NCBI RefSeq assembly: GCF_963576545.1
Contig: NC_083644.1
Coordinates: forward strand, 25,919,393-25,983,392
Length of the DNA: 64,000 nt
Source: Limanda limanda
Lineage: Eukaryota > Chordata > Actinopteri > Pleuronectiformes > Pleuronectidae
Reading direction: 5' to 3'
Positions within the stretch are counted from its first letter, which is position 1. Every line of letters starts with the position of its first letter. Made by a program: the position numbers and the translations under genes. This document shows positions 25,073 to 35,470 of the stretch, in pieces. The notes beneath the pieces were generated by a model. It worked only from the letters and a program-made list of their open reading frames with translations, was not told the origin of the DNA and searched no databases.

Positions 25073-26129
25073 TTTATTACATTAAATTACAAATTAAAAC
25101 CAAACTTCCCAGAAAAGGTAGCACTTGACAAAACTTTCTTTGAGAAAAATATTCTTAGACCTGTATTTTGACTTTACAGTTTGGTCCATGTCCCATCCAC
25201 TAACATGAAGGAGGTGGGGTTTATAACCTATACTGCCTCCAGTCAACAGGGGGCCATTGAGATGCTGTTTTCATGTCGGCCATCTTTATACGTTTTTTAT
25301 GCAGTCTTGCATGGTGGTGGGAAGGTGACAGGTTTACAGTGTTTGTGGCATGTTGACATCCTTACAGATTAAAGCTCAGACTGACTACTGCAGTGGGATT
25401 TGACCTGCAGTGGATATAATGAATGACAATTTTACCCATTGAGGACAAAAGCCATATGTTATTGTATTTTTGTCGAGTGTAAGTGCCTTTAGAAACAAAT
25501 TTTGGGGTAATTTTCTACTCAATTTCAGGGGGTAAATTGTTACACTCACATTTTGATACAGCACATAAAACGTTAAATTGCTACGTCTTATGGAACAAAC
25601 CAAGCAAAAACGAATGAATGACTTGAATAGAAAACACAAAACAAACTTAAATCTCCAGCATGACAAAGATGACAACATCAAACACTTGCTGCTTTCCATA
25701 CTATAAACAACAATACTTTCTTTACAACAACAACGATTGGATTCCTCTGCATGTGTTCCAACTAGATGTTCCTGATAAACTGTCACCTGAGAGAATATTG
25801 TCACTTTAAAGACCATCCAATGCTCTTGTAAGTGCTTTCACATTGAACAGCTGTCATCTCCAGTGTCGAGGCAGTGCTAATTTTTATCCCGTATCATTCT
25901 CATGGTAACCCAGCACCGTGAGGAAAGAGGGTACATGAGTATTGAGTTTTAAAAGTCATTACAGCACAATGATTACAAATAAATACCTCAACATAAATAT
26001 ACCGGTGTCCCATGACATGTAATGTGTCTGGAACTGAATATTTGAAATCAATAAAATGTTATAGTTGTAAAATAAGTTATTAGTACCAGCATGGTGAAGG
26101 ATGTGAACAGTACCTTTCTTCAAACAGGC
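25073..26129 (-). other. znf648 3' UTR (probable)
   Basis: This lies downstream of the znf648 stop on the minus strand. A minus-sense AATAAA lies at 25073-25078. The true end is uncertain, and earlier sites were not found. The open frames here are not supported. Confidence 0.35.
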
Positions 26130-27614
26130 TCACACACTCTTGTCCCTGTGGCTCAGCATATGCTGTGCGAGCTTTGCCGCACACTGGAAAGATTTGTCAC
26201 AGTCCACACAGACAAAGATTCTCCCAGCACACGTTTGCTCCTGGTGAAGCTTCAGTGTCTCAAGGTGGCAGAAGTTCTTGCTGCAGCCCGTGCAGCTGAG
26301 GGGTTTCTCTTTATTGTGCACGTACTGGTGACGGACGAGGCGGGAGGCCATGGCAAACGCAACGCCACACTCTGTGCACTTATAGGGCCGCGCACCACTG
26401 TGGATGGCCTCGTGCTCTGTCAGATTGGAGGACTTTGTGAAGCACTTGGAGCAAACCGAGCACACAAACGGACGAACTCCTGCGTGGGTCTTGCGGTGCT
26501 CGGCCATGCGGCTGGGCAGGGCAAAGGCCTTCCCGCAGTCAGGGCAGGAGAAAGGCCTTTCGCCCAGGTGCTTGCGCTCATGACGGTTCAGAGAGAGGGG
26601 TTTATTGAAGGTCTTGTCGCAGTGCGTACACTGGAAGGGCTTGTTGTTGGTGTGCATGTTCCGCTCATGCTTGCGCAGGTCCGAGGAGCGAATAAAATCC
26701 TTGCCACAAGTGTCACAGACGTAGGGCTTCTCACCGGTATGTGTGCGGATGTGCTTTCGGTAATCTGAGGACCAAATGTAGGTCTTGACGCAGAAGGGGC
26801 AGTGATATGGTCTTTCACCCGTGTGCAGACGCTTGTGCTGCTGCAGCGTGCCCTGATGGGAATAGGCCTTGCCACATATATCACACACATGCGGCTTGAG
26901 GCCAGTGTGTGTTTGTAGGTGGCTCTGCAGGTTGCATAGCTTCTTGAAGGCCCAGTGGCAGTGTGAACACTTGAAGGGACGGTGCTCTATGTCGACTTCG
27001 CCACGTTTTTTCATAGCTACCAGAAGTCGAGGGATCTTGTCTTTCTCATGCTTTTTAAGTAATTTCTTAAGAGACGGACTATTGACTTTCCTCTTTTTGG
27101 TCTTATTCCCTCCTCCACCTGGAGGATATTCCTCAACATTCAGCTCCTTAAGCTTGGAGGCTCTCTGTTTCTGCACTTGGCTGCTCCTGACGTTTTTCAA
27201 GCAATTGTCTTGCGTAGCATCTAAATGCATGTCACCAAGCCCATTTATTTTATTGTTGTCGAGATATTGAGTGCACTGCGACAGTGCTTCAGTCCTGTGG
27301 TCTTGGTCATCACAGATTCCAATTTTGTCTCCTGGAGAAAGCTCAGCAAACTTCTCAGCAAGTGACCAGTTTGGTGTCTGAGGGTTCAGATACAGGATCC
27401 CAGTGTCAGTGCTCTCTGAGTTCACACTTGTACCTCCAAGTGAAGGCTCACTCTTCATGTTGTGAGTGTTATTGACAATCTGTCCATCTGGGAGAAAATG
27501 TATGCCACAATGTCTTTTATGATATGTCCTTTTTTCCACCCTTTCAACAGCCGTCCTGGCAGACGTGTTTTCAGCCATGGTCACTTTTAAAGTGGGGCAT
27601 GAAATCATCTGCAT
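26130..27614 (-). CDS. znf648: Zinc finger protein 648-like, ten C2H2-type fingers
   Basis: A single coding exon gives up to 494 residues. The exon opens at an acceptor at 27640-27641. The first ATG is 27614, but the ATG at 27578 (MAENTS, 482 aa) has a far better start context (ACCATGG) and is the more likely start. The N-terminal third has no known domain apart from a basic stretch (KTKKRKVN near residue 173) that could be a nuclear localisation signal. From about residue 216 to 490 come ten fingers, including HVCDICGKAYSHQGTLQQHK, PYVCDTCGKDFIRSSDLRKH and FTKSSNLTEHEAIHSG. The finger order and linkers match human ZNF648, which also has ten. Finger 9 ends in Cys rather than His (C2HC). The family is nuclear and DNA-binding; targets are unknown. 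It lies between sec16b and glul, as ZNF648 does in human 1q25. Confidence 0.93.
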   Translation of the reverse strand: MQMISCPTLKVTMAENTSARTAVERVEKRTYHKRHCGIHFLPDGQIVNNTHNMKSEPSLGGTSVNSESTDTGILYLNPQTPNWSLAEKFAELSPGDKIGICDDQDHRTEALSQCTQYLDNNKINGLGDMHLDATQDNCLKNVRSSQVQKQRASKLKELNVEEYPPGGGGNKTKKRKVNSPSLKKLLKKHEKDKIPRLLVAMKKRGEVDIEHRPFKCSHCHWAFKKLCNLQSHLQTHTGLKPHVCDICGKAYSHQGTLQQHKRLHTGERPYHCPFCVKTYIWSSDYRKHIRTHTGEKPYVCDTCGKDFIRSSDLRKHERNMHTNNKPFQCTHCDKTFNKPLSLNRHERKHLGERPFSCPDCGKAFALPSRMAEHRKTHAGVRPFVCSVCSKCFTKSSNLTEHEAIHSGARPYKCTECGVAFAMASRLVRHQYVHNKEKPLSCTGCSKNFCHLETLKLHQEQTCAGRIFVCVDCDKSFQCAAKLAQHMLSHRDKSV

Positions 27615-27934
27615 GTGTTTCCAGCTGTACAGTGATTTTCTGACACAATTCTTCCTTTAATACGACCTACAAATTAGAATACATAAATCTTACTAGCGTA
27701 TAATTCAAGTAGGCTCAATATTATAAGGATTTACTCACATGACATTATTATATCCATGGTACACAGACTTTGCAAAGCATTACATCCTACACACGACCTT
27801 GCATTCACTTTACACCTTGACTCCTAGTCTCCAAAATGCTTGCATATAAATCTATATTGATAGAACACACTGAATAAACTTCATAAATTGTCTTTCAACT
27901 TGAATTTCTGAAAACAGTTTTATAGAGCTTCTTA

Positions 27935-28005
27935 CCCTGCGGTCTCCTCCCAAGCAAGCGGAGTCCAGGAGATGCCAGAGATATACTAATGCCAGGGTCT
28001 AGTGT
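27935..28005 (-). other. znf648 non-coding first exon (probable)
   Basis: A minus-strand donor (GTAAGAAG, starting at 27934) follows a GC-rich stretch. It would splice to the acceptor at 27640-27641, giving an intron of about 294 bp. The transcription start is not fixed and no TATA box is clear. Confidence 0.45.
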
Positions 28006-28112
28006 AACTGTGTGGGAAATGTGCAGCGGAGTTAATGGGCGGAGTTTGGCAGCAGCCGTTTCTGAGGGTCAGCATCTATCGTGCAAGTCAGCAGCAGCAG
28101 TGATTTCTTCAC

Positions 28113-29108
28113 GGCTCGGTTTACCACCCGTTTGTTTCCAGCTGGTAGAGTCAGATACTCAGACAGTGTCAGAGTCTCTGAAGATATTTACACTAAGTTT
28201 ATTAAATTAGATACTGTTGAACTCAAAACTTTGTGTTTATATAATTTGTAGTCTTATAAAAACCATTTGTTTATACAACTGTTTAGCCTTCTTGAGTCTA
28301 TGACGAACATGCTCATGTTCACACTTTTGAGAAAATCAACACAGTTGGCCTGGCATTCACAAATGGTTATTAAAAAAAGACAAATTTACAGCTTTTATCT
28401 CGAGAGACAGCAGGCTATAACATTTGCTATTATCTTTCAATGTAAACATCGCAACGAAGAAAATATAACGTAAAGAAAATAAAAGAGTAAAACTAAATGA
28501 TGATAAGTATAATATTAATAAATTATCAAAATAAATTATAATATACAATGAAAGGAATATACAATAATAATAAATATATACAGAATAAATTAACATAAGC
28601 ATTTCTATTTGGCTCGGTTTACCACCCGTTTGTTTCCAGCTGGTAGAGTCAGATACTCAGACAGTGTCAGAGTCTCTGAAGATATTTACACTAAGTTTAT
28701 TAAATTAGATACTGTTGAACTCAAAACTTTGTGTTTATATAATTTGTAGTCTTATAAAAACCATTTGTTTATACAACTGTTTAGCCTTCTTGAGTCTATG
28801 ACGAACATGCTCATGTTCACACTTTTGAGAAAATCAACACAGTTGGCCTGGCATTCACAAATGGTTATTAAAAAAAGACAAATTTACAGCTTTTATCTCG
28901 AGAGACAGCAGGCTATAACATTTGCTATTATCTTTCAATGTAAACATCGCAACGAAGAAAATATAACGTAAAGAAAATAAAAGAGTAAAACTAAATGATG
29001 ATAAGTATAATATTAATAAATTATCAAAATAAATTATAATATACAATGAAAGGAATATACAATAATAATAAATATATACAGAATAAATTAACATAAGCAT
29101 TTCTATTT
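28113..29108. repeat. Perfect 498-bp tandem duplication upstream of znf648
   Basis: Copy 1 is 28113-28610 and copy 2 is 28611-29108. I could see no difference between the copies on reading both through. The unit starts ggctcggtttacc and ends atttctattt. The base sequence ggc that starts the unit also follows copy 2, a 3-bp microhomology at the junction. Each copy carries the same 68-codon open frame, which is not a recognised protein. Confidence 0.95.
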
Positions 29109-29639
29109 GGCATTTGGGCATATGGTTGCAGTTTTTGCGTTGAAAAGATGGGCAGAGACATTGAGAACTTGGCTTTATGGATGTGTCATAATATAACATG
29201 TGCAGCTTCCAATTTCATTGAGTGGTTTCAGTCTTATATTGATATTTGAGTTAACTGTTATGAGGTCACATGCGTGCGTCAGCCAATTAAAACAAATGAC
29301 AGATCTAAAGTGCATGTGAATTTAACTGTCACTTTCATGTTTCTGTCTGCTTTCTTATATTGTTATGAAACATTTTCACTGACTATGAAACTAGTCATTT
29401 GGCCAGTTTGTAGTCCTTCTAGGGAACTACATTCCTGTTTCATGTTCGGTAAAGACGTGTTACCCTGTGAAGGCCTCAAGATGTCACTGTGCACTAAATT
29501 ATTTTTTATGAACATTTTCCATAGACTGGAAAATCACCAGGTCCTTCGAAAAAACTGACTCTTTGAAAGGATGTGATTGTTAACTGTGTGTTGCTCCACT
29601 TTAACGGAAAGTTTCCAATTTAACTTTTTGAAAAGAGTT

Positions 29640-30215
29640 TCACCTCATTGTGTCTTCAAAGGTGACTTATGCTTTTATACTTTTTCGCCTGGACTACTGT
29701 AAAACACTGTATTCAGGATTACCGCAATAATCCAATGATCGACTTCAATTTGTATAAATTCAGCAGCCAGGGTTTTAACGAGAAATGGGAAAAAAGATCA
29801 CTTTACTCCGTTTTAGGGTCTTCCAGTATCACTGAGGATTCATTTAAAAATGGCTTTACTTGCTTTTAAGTCTCTTGATGGTACAGCCCCCTCCTACATC
29901 TCTGACTGTTTATCAGAATATGTTCCAAACCGTTCCCTCAGGTCTTCTACTGCGGGTTTACCCAATATCCTCAGAACAAACTCTAAAAAGTTTGGGAATG
30001 CAGCTTTCTCTTGCTATGCACCAAACGTTTGAAACAAACTCCCACCACACATCAGACATGCTTCTTTTGTTAATAGTTTTAAGAAATAACTCAAGACATG
30101 TTTCTTCAATCTTGCTTTTATTAATTTTATCTGTTTTTTTCTTACATTTCTTATTCTTACATTTATATGTATTTATAGTTTTTCCTAAGTCTTTGTTTTA
30201 TTGCTAACATGTTCT
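29640..30215 (+). mobile_element. LINE 3'-end remnant
   Basis: Broken frames encode FRLDYCKTLYSGL, then LLAFKSLDGTAPSYISDCLS and NRSLRSSTAGLPNILRT, followed by a stretch close to FGNAAFSCYAPNV. This is the C-terminal part of reverse-transcriptase ORFs of fish L2/Rex1-type non-LTR elements. Stop codons and an internal deletion show it is dead. Confidence 0.8.
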
Positions 30216-31785
30216 TATTGAATTATTATTTCAGGTCTTTGATTTTATAGATTTTATTCTATAGCATTGATTCGCAGAAGTTGGAGTTGGTTTGATTTAC
30301 CTTGTATTTTCTTTTCTTTTTTTTAACTCCCATGTGTCCAATGAAATTGAAGTCATTGAAGTGGGGAATGGCTTTGATTTTAGGTGTGACTGTTTGCCTT
30401 GTGCAGCTCTCACTCATCTGAGAAAAACAAGTTGGAGTTCTGTTCAGTTTAGGAACCATTCAAAATCAGGATGGAGTTGCTAGACAGTTTACCATGAACT
30501 GGTGCTATAATCACACAAGCAGCCTACAACTACTCTCAAGAACAGGTCACATCATCATCAGTTCACTCATGAGCTTTCTTCCATCCTGAATTTCTCCTAA
30601 ATATGTGAGTCTCTAATCGCACAAACCCCTTCTATCACTGCCACAGTGATCACTGACATACAGGCAGACAGGGAGCTGGCTCTACTCTCCTGATATAACT
30701 GTGGTCGTCTCCTTCACACCGCACAGACAGACAGGGTTGGAGCAGCCTGCATCTATTAAGTAATGAAAAGGTTCTCGTGAGACTCATCCCATAATTAAAT
30801 GCACAGTGCTCGGCTGCACTCAGTCCATTTTCCCAGGCTAGAAAACTGTAACTGGAAACTCAACACATCCCCTTTACAAAGCGGTGTGTTATACTAAGAT
30901 ATAAATAGTTCATCAACATATATCAAGTTTTAACTTCTGTGGAGTTTCTCCTCTTACCGTTTCCCACACTTCAACATATATGCTACATAAAAGTCTAAAT
31001 ATCGGTCTGGATTTAGGGGGATGTAATGGCAAAATGGATAACATTCGTAATCATGTTTTAATTTGTGTATAATTACCAGAAAATAAGAAATGTTGTGTTT
31101 CATGTTATGTTATTATGAGCACTTTACCAGGTTCCCATACTTGCTTGGAAGTGGAGGAAGAGGAACAGGTTACTGTTGAAATGTTCATCAGCGTCTTTGT
31201 GTTTGTTAGCTGGAAGCTGTCACAACAAAGCTGCGGTGGATGTTACGTAAGTGGCTTCTCCAGTGACGTCATTAATGAACCCGGATGCCGAAGCTGTACT
31301 AACAACTAGTTGAAGGAGCATCACCCAGGAAGTCCCTGTTGGGATTAAACAGACTGTGGTTTGTTTGTTTACTGGGTGGTTGTCTTTCTTCCAGACCTCG
31401 AGTTAGGAAAGTGTAGCTCCCTCATGACTGCTTCAAAGAGAGATGACATGTGCACGCATCCTCATGGGCCATTTAAGAAGGCTGGGCCTCAATTAATTCA
31501 TTTCAAATTCATCCTGACTGAATATAGAACGTGATTTCACAGGGTGTATCCGAGACAGGGGATGATAGTAACACTTTTTGTGTTCATGGTTGTTAATGGA
31601 AGCTTGGTCCAACTTTGTCACACGATACACGTGTTTGTCTAATACAGATACAACTCTACTACTATTAACACAGTCACAAAATATGTCAATATGTCAAATA
31701 CAAAATTTTGTAGTGACGACGTTCCTCACTACTGTGGTGAGTCGTAACTGTTGTTGGAGACAGTTGTAAAAAAGACATAAGAACT
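30216..31785. other. Intergenic DNA with no recognised feature
   Basis: No exon, RNA gene or repeat could be supported. It lies between the LINE remnant and the long (CTGT)n tract. Confidence 0.4.
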
Positions 31786-32148
<363 letters not shown>

Positions 32149-32167
32149 TGTGTGTGTGTGTGTGTGT

Positions 32168-32300
32168 TCCCCTTACATAAGCCTTTGTGGGGACCATTTT
32201 AAGCATAGACCCTACCGAGTGAAGACATTGTGGCCGGTCTTCACTTATTCAAAGGGATGTTTGAGGGTCAAGACTTGGTTTTAGGCTCAAAAGGAAATAT
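32168..32300. repeat. Fish repeat segment next to the microsatellite
   Basis: The text cctttgtggggaccatttta, then attgtggccggtcttcactt and tttgagggtcaagacttgg matches a repeat often found beside GT-rich microsatellites in fish. It is non-coding. Confidence 0.5.
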
Positions 32301-33423
32301 TATTTGAATTAATTTATACACAGTCACCACAGCTCTTCTCTGATTGGTCAAACTGACAGTCTCCCTCATCTTGTGAAGATCATGGATATGGATAAAGAGT
32401 CAGTAAATCAGGAAAATGTGTTTGGCTTGGACGTTGAACATAAATTAACATTATATTGATTCATAGGAAACACACTGGCAAACCGCAAAGAAAAATGTGC
32501 TAAGTCATTCTGGGGGTTGGTCTTGGATTTTATGGTGGAGCGGACCCCCCTAATTGAGAACATACCCGGTCCTGGAATTTTCCACAGACCTCATTCTCAG
32601 GAGGTGGACAGTAGTAGAAGTGCTTTATGCTGCATCCAGTTGTATGTTGTAACCTACATGTCATCATCCTATGGTGTATCTGCCAACTTGACGTCATTAT
32701 AACCTACTTCACAGCGTGTACTTGTACTTTTAGGTAAGAATACATTTGTTTAGAGAGATTTAACTCACTTAATTTGTACATGAGATTTTACTTTTGTGGC
32801 TAGCGGTAAAAGAAACCGTGGCAAAATGATACACATTCGAAATTCAGCAATAAAAAGGATTGGTATGTGGTTGAATTTTCATCTCTATGACACACAACAT
32901 CTGAGATACAGCGGAGGGTAAAGGGAACAAACTGTTTTTCCAAATTTCAATATGGTCTCAATCAGATCTAATCATCATTAATCGTAATCTACTCAGACAA
33001 TAAATCGAAGAGTGTGAAATGACTTAGTAAATACACTGCCCATCCTTTGTGTCAGCCATACGTCACAGAAACACGATATCAGACTGATGATCAATATATC
33101 TTGACGAAAGCTATCAAGCGTGGCACGGTCAGTGAAACATTAGAGACCTGACTACTATATGATGTGCTGGTTGAATACAGTAGAAGTCAAGGTTACACTA
33201 AAGAACTCAAAAAAACACACCAGTGAAGAAAAGACAGAGAGGAAATTATGTAAGAGTGCTGGAAGTAGTCAGTTATAATATATGTGTTTGCTGAGACAGG
33301 GTGTTCTTTCTTTCTGTTGTTGTCATACTATGTCATAACAAGTGTGAGGTGTTGGACTGGTTGTATTTTGCACACTTGTTTACAGTTTTGCCCTGCTTTC
33401 AGGTTGTTTTTGACTGTGCCAAT

Positions 33424-33513
33424 GGGATCAGGAGCCAATGAAAGGCATGACTGAACTTGCAAAGGTCTCCACTGTCTTTTCATTTTGATCTGCTTTTGGC
33501 AATTGAGTTTGAC
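33424..33513. repeat. Local dispersed repeat, copy 1
   Basis: About 85-90 bp here matches 34696-34782 closely (shared blocks gagccaatgaaaggcat, actgaacttgcaaagg, gtcttttcattttgatctgc with one or two changes). Neither copy is coding. Confidence 0.7.
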
Positions 33514-34695
33514 TGACACTTGATGGTTCCAACTGAGAATCTTTCATTAAAGATCAAATTTCATTAAAGTGCACATATTATTCTTCTGGTGTTTTTTCCT
33601 TAATGATATATCTATTGGTGCATGTGAATGGTCTGTTGAGTTACGAAGGCCAAAGGGAGTCCTGTACCACAGAGAGCACTGCTCCTGGAGAGGCTGAAAT
33701 GCCTTGTTTGCATTAAAGCGGTAATCCAACGTGACACCACCCATTGTTTGTAAAGCTCATGCATCAACGTATTTAATCTCCTTTGACTTGCAGAAAGTAA
33801 CAACCAGCTGCTGGACTCTTACCCTTACCCAAGCTTGATTCAGTACCCTGAAGAACCCTGAAGATCCCAACATTCCAATTGGTGTGCATGCAGTGTTGTT
33901 GTGAATGACAACCATTAGAATGATGAACCACAGCTGATAGAGCACCGGTCCCCTGTTAGTTAATATGTCTAAATTGCACCAAATTCAACCCTACGATTCT
34001 TCTGTCCCTGAACAATACACATTCTTAGTGTGAAACCATTAAGATGAACCGTCCTTGAGATGGGTGTGCCACATACGGACAGACAGAGATTTCTGCAATC
34101 ATCAGATAGATAACTTATGTTGGTAGTGGTAGTATTTTCAAAGTATTTTTTAAACCGAGTCCCATACAACACAATCTGTCGAGTGGGGACCTCTTGTCTT
34201 CATAAGCTTTTACATCCAAACCAATGGAAGCATTAACTCATCCTGTCTTCAGCTGACCCCAACAGGAACATCCTAAATCGGCCCTGTGCTGATTTTCTCT
34301 GAGCACAGGATGGTATGAGGCTCAGAGAGACTCAGTGTGAAGATCATAGAGCGGCCTAAAACATATCAACGTAAAATCCATTAAAAGTTGTAAAATCGTT
34401 TTTTGTCAGAACTTCTATGAAGAAACTCCAAAGATACAGCTAAACTGCCATTGAAGGTTTTTTTTATGTTAGTCTAGTTACATCTGGCCCACAGGCATGG
34501 TGGATCTGCCTGGTCCTCGCTAACCCTGTGCTTACTTGTGTGACCTTTGTGGAATTCCATTATCTTTGTGGCCGGAGGATGAGGGGTGAGTTTTACTTCA
34601 TGGTTCCTGAAGGGGGGGGGGGGGTGTAAACTGCATGATGGATTTGGACAGCGGGGGAGGAGAAGACGCAAGAGGACCAGAGAAATGTGGGATTT

Positions 34696-34782
34696 GGATC
34701 TGGAGCCAATGAAAGGCATTACTGAACTTGCAAAGGCCTCCTCCGTCTTTTCATTTTTATCTGCTTTTGGAAATTGTGGTTC
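34696..34782. repeat. Local dispersed repeat, copy 2
   Basis: This is the partner of 33424-33513 in direct orientation, about 1.27 kb downstream, with scattered substitutions. A run of 13 G at 34612-34624 lies just upstream. Confidence 0.7.
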
Positions 34783-34956
34783 AGTTTTACTTCAAATTGA
34801 AGCCCTATAAGTTTGCAGTGAATAATTATTTTTGTTTAATTATATTTAGATTAATTGAGGGAAAAAGCCAAGCGAGTTAAAGGTTCTGCTGGGCCACTGG
34901 ACAGAAGTGATGACAAAAATGAAACAACGCTCCCAGGCAAGTTTTTCTACTGCTAT

Positions 34957-35300
34957 GGTAGCAGACATGTGTACACATACTAAAAGAGAACATTGTGTCT
35001 CAGCTGCGGAGAGGCAACCTGACACCCGGGAGCTCGGTTAAACAGGATAAGACGAACAAAAAAAACTGCCGGGAAGGAGGGTCTAGTCTCGTCTTGTCAG
35101 CAAAACACAGAGGCGAAAAACAAGTGAAGCTTTGACCCATGTTTACATCTTACCATGCACACTCTTATTGTGCACACTGGGTAGCAGACATGTGTACACA
35201 CTTTACAAAAACATGTTTTCCAAGTGGTGGATGGGAGGTTCTTCTCAGGTGAACACTGAGGAGAAAAACAGGGGAATCTTTGACATATGTTTACAACTCC
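34957..35300. repeat. Diverged tandem duplication
   Basis: Two blocks occur twice in the same order: gtagcagacatgtgtacaca at 34959 and 35183, and a block around aggcgaaaaacaagtgaagc (35110) and aggagaaaaacaggggaatc (35257), each followed by tttgac then atgtttaca. The spacing differs (about 224 and 147 bp), so one copy has lost sequence. Confidence 0.55.
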
Positions 35301-35470
35301 TCGATTACCACTCAAAGCGCTTTACATTACAGTTTTCTATTCCCTTATTCACACACACATTAATCCAGTGCATCTATTAGCAACAACTTTTTTTCTTTTT
35401 CTGAGACGGGCAATTCAGGGGTACAGTATCAACGACATGAAGGGACAATGTATAGAAGTTGAAGGGAGTT
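35290..35470. repeat. Fragment of dispersed repeat family C
   Basis: It contains actcaaagcgctttacatta, then cacattaatccagtgcatc and gggcaattcagggg. It corresponds to the middle of the copies at 48335-48560 and 49165-49420 but is more decayed. Confidence 0.45.

Noticed and set aside
26091..26768. 225-codon plus-strand open frame
   Set aside because: It is the antisense shadow of the znf648 zinc-finger exon.
28267..28971. Duplicated 68-codon frame as a tandem gene family
   Set aside because: The identity reflects the whole 498-bp DNA duplication including AT-rich non-coding sequence; the peptide has no recognisable features.
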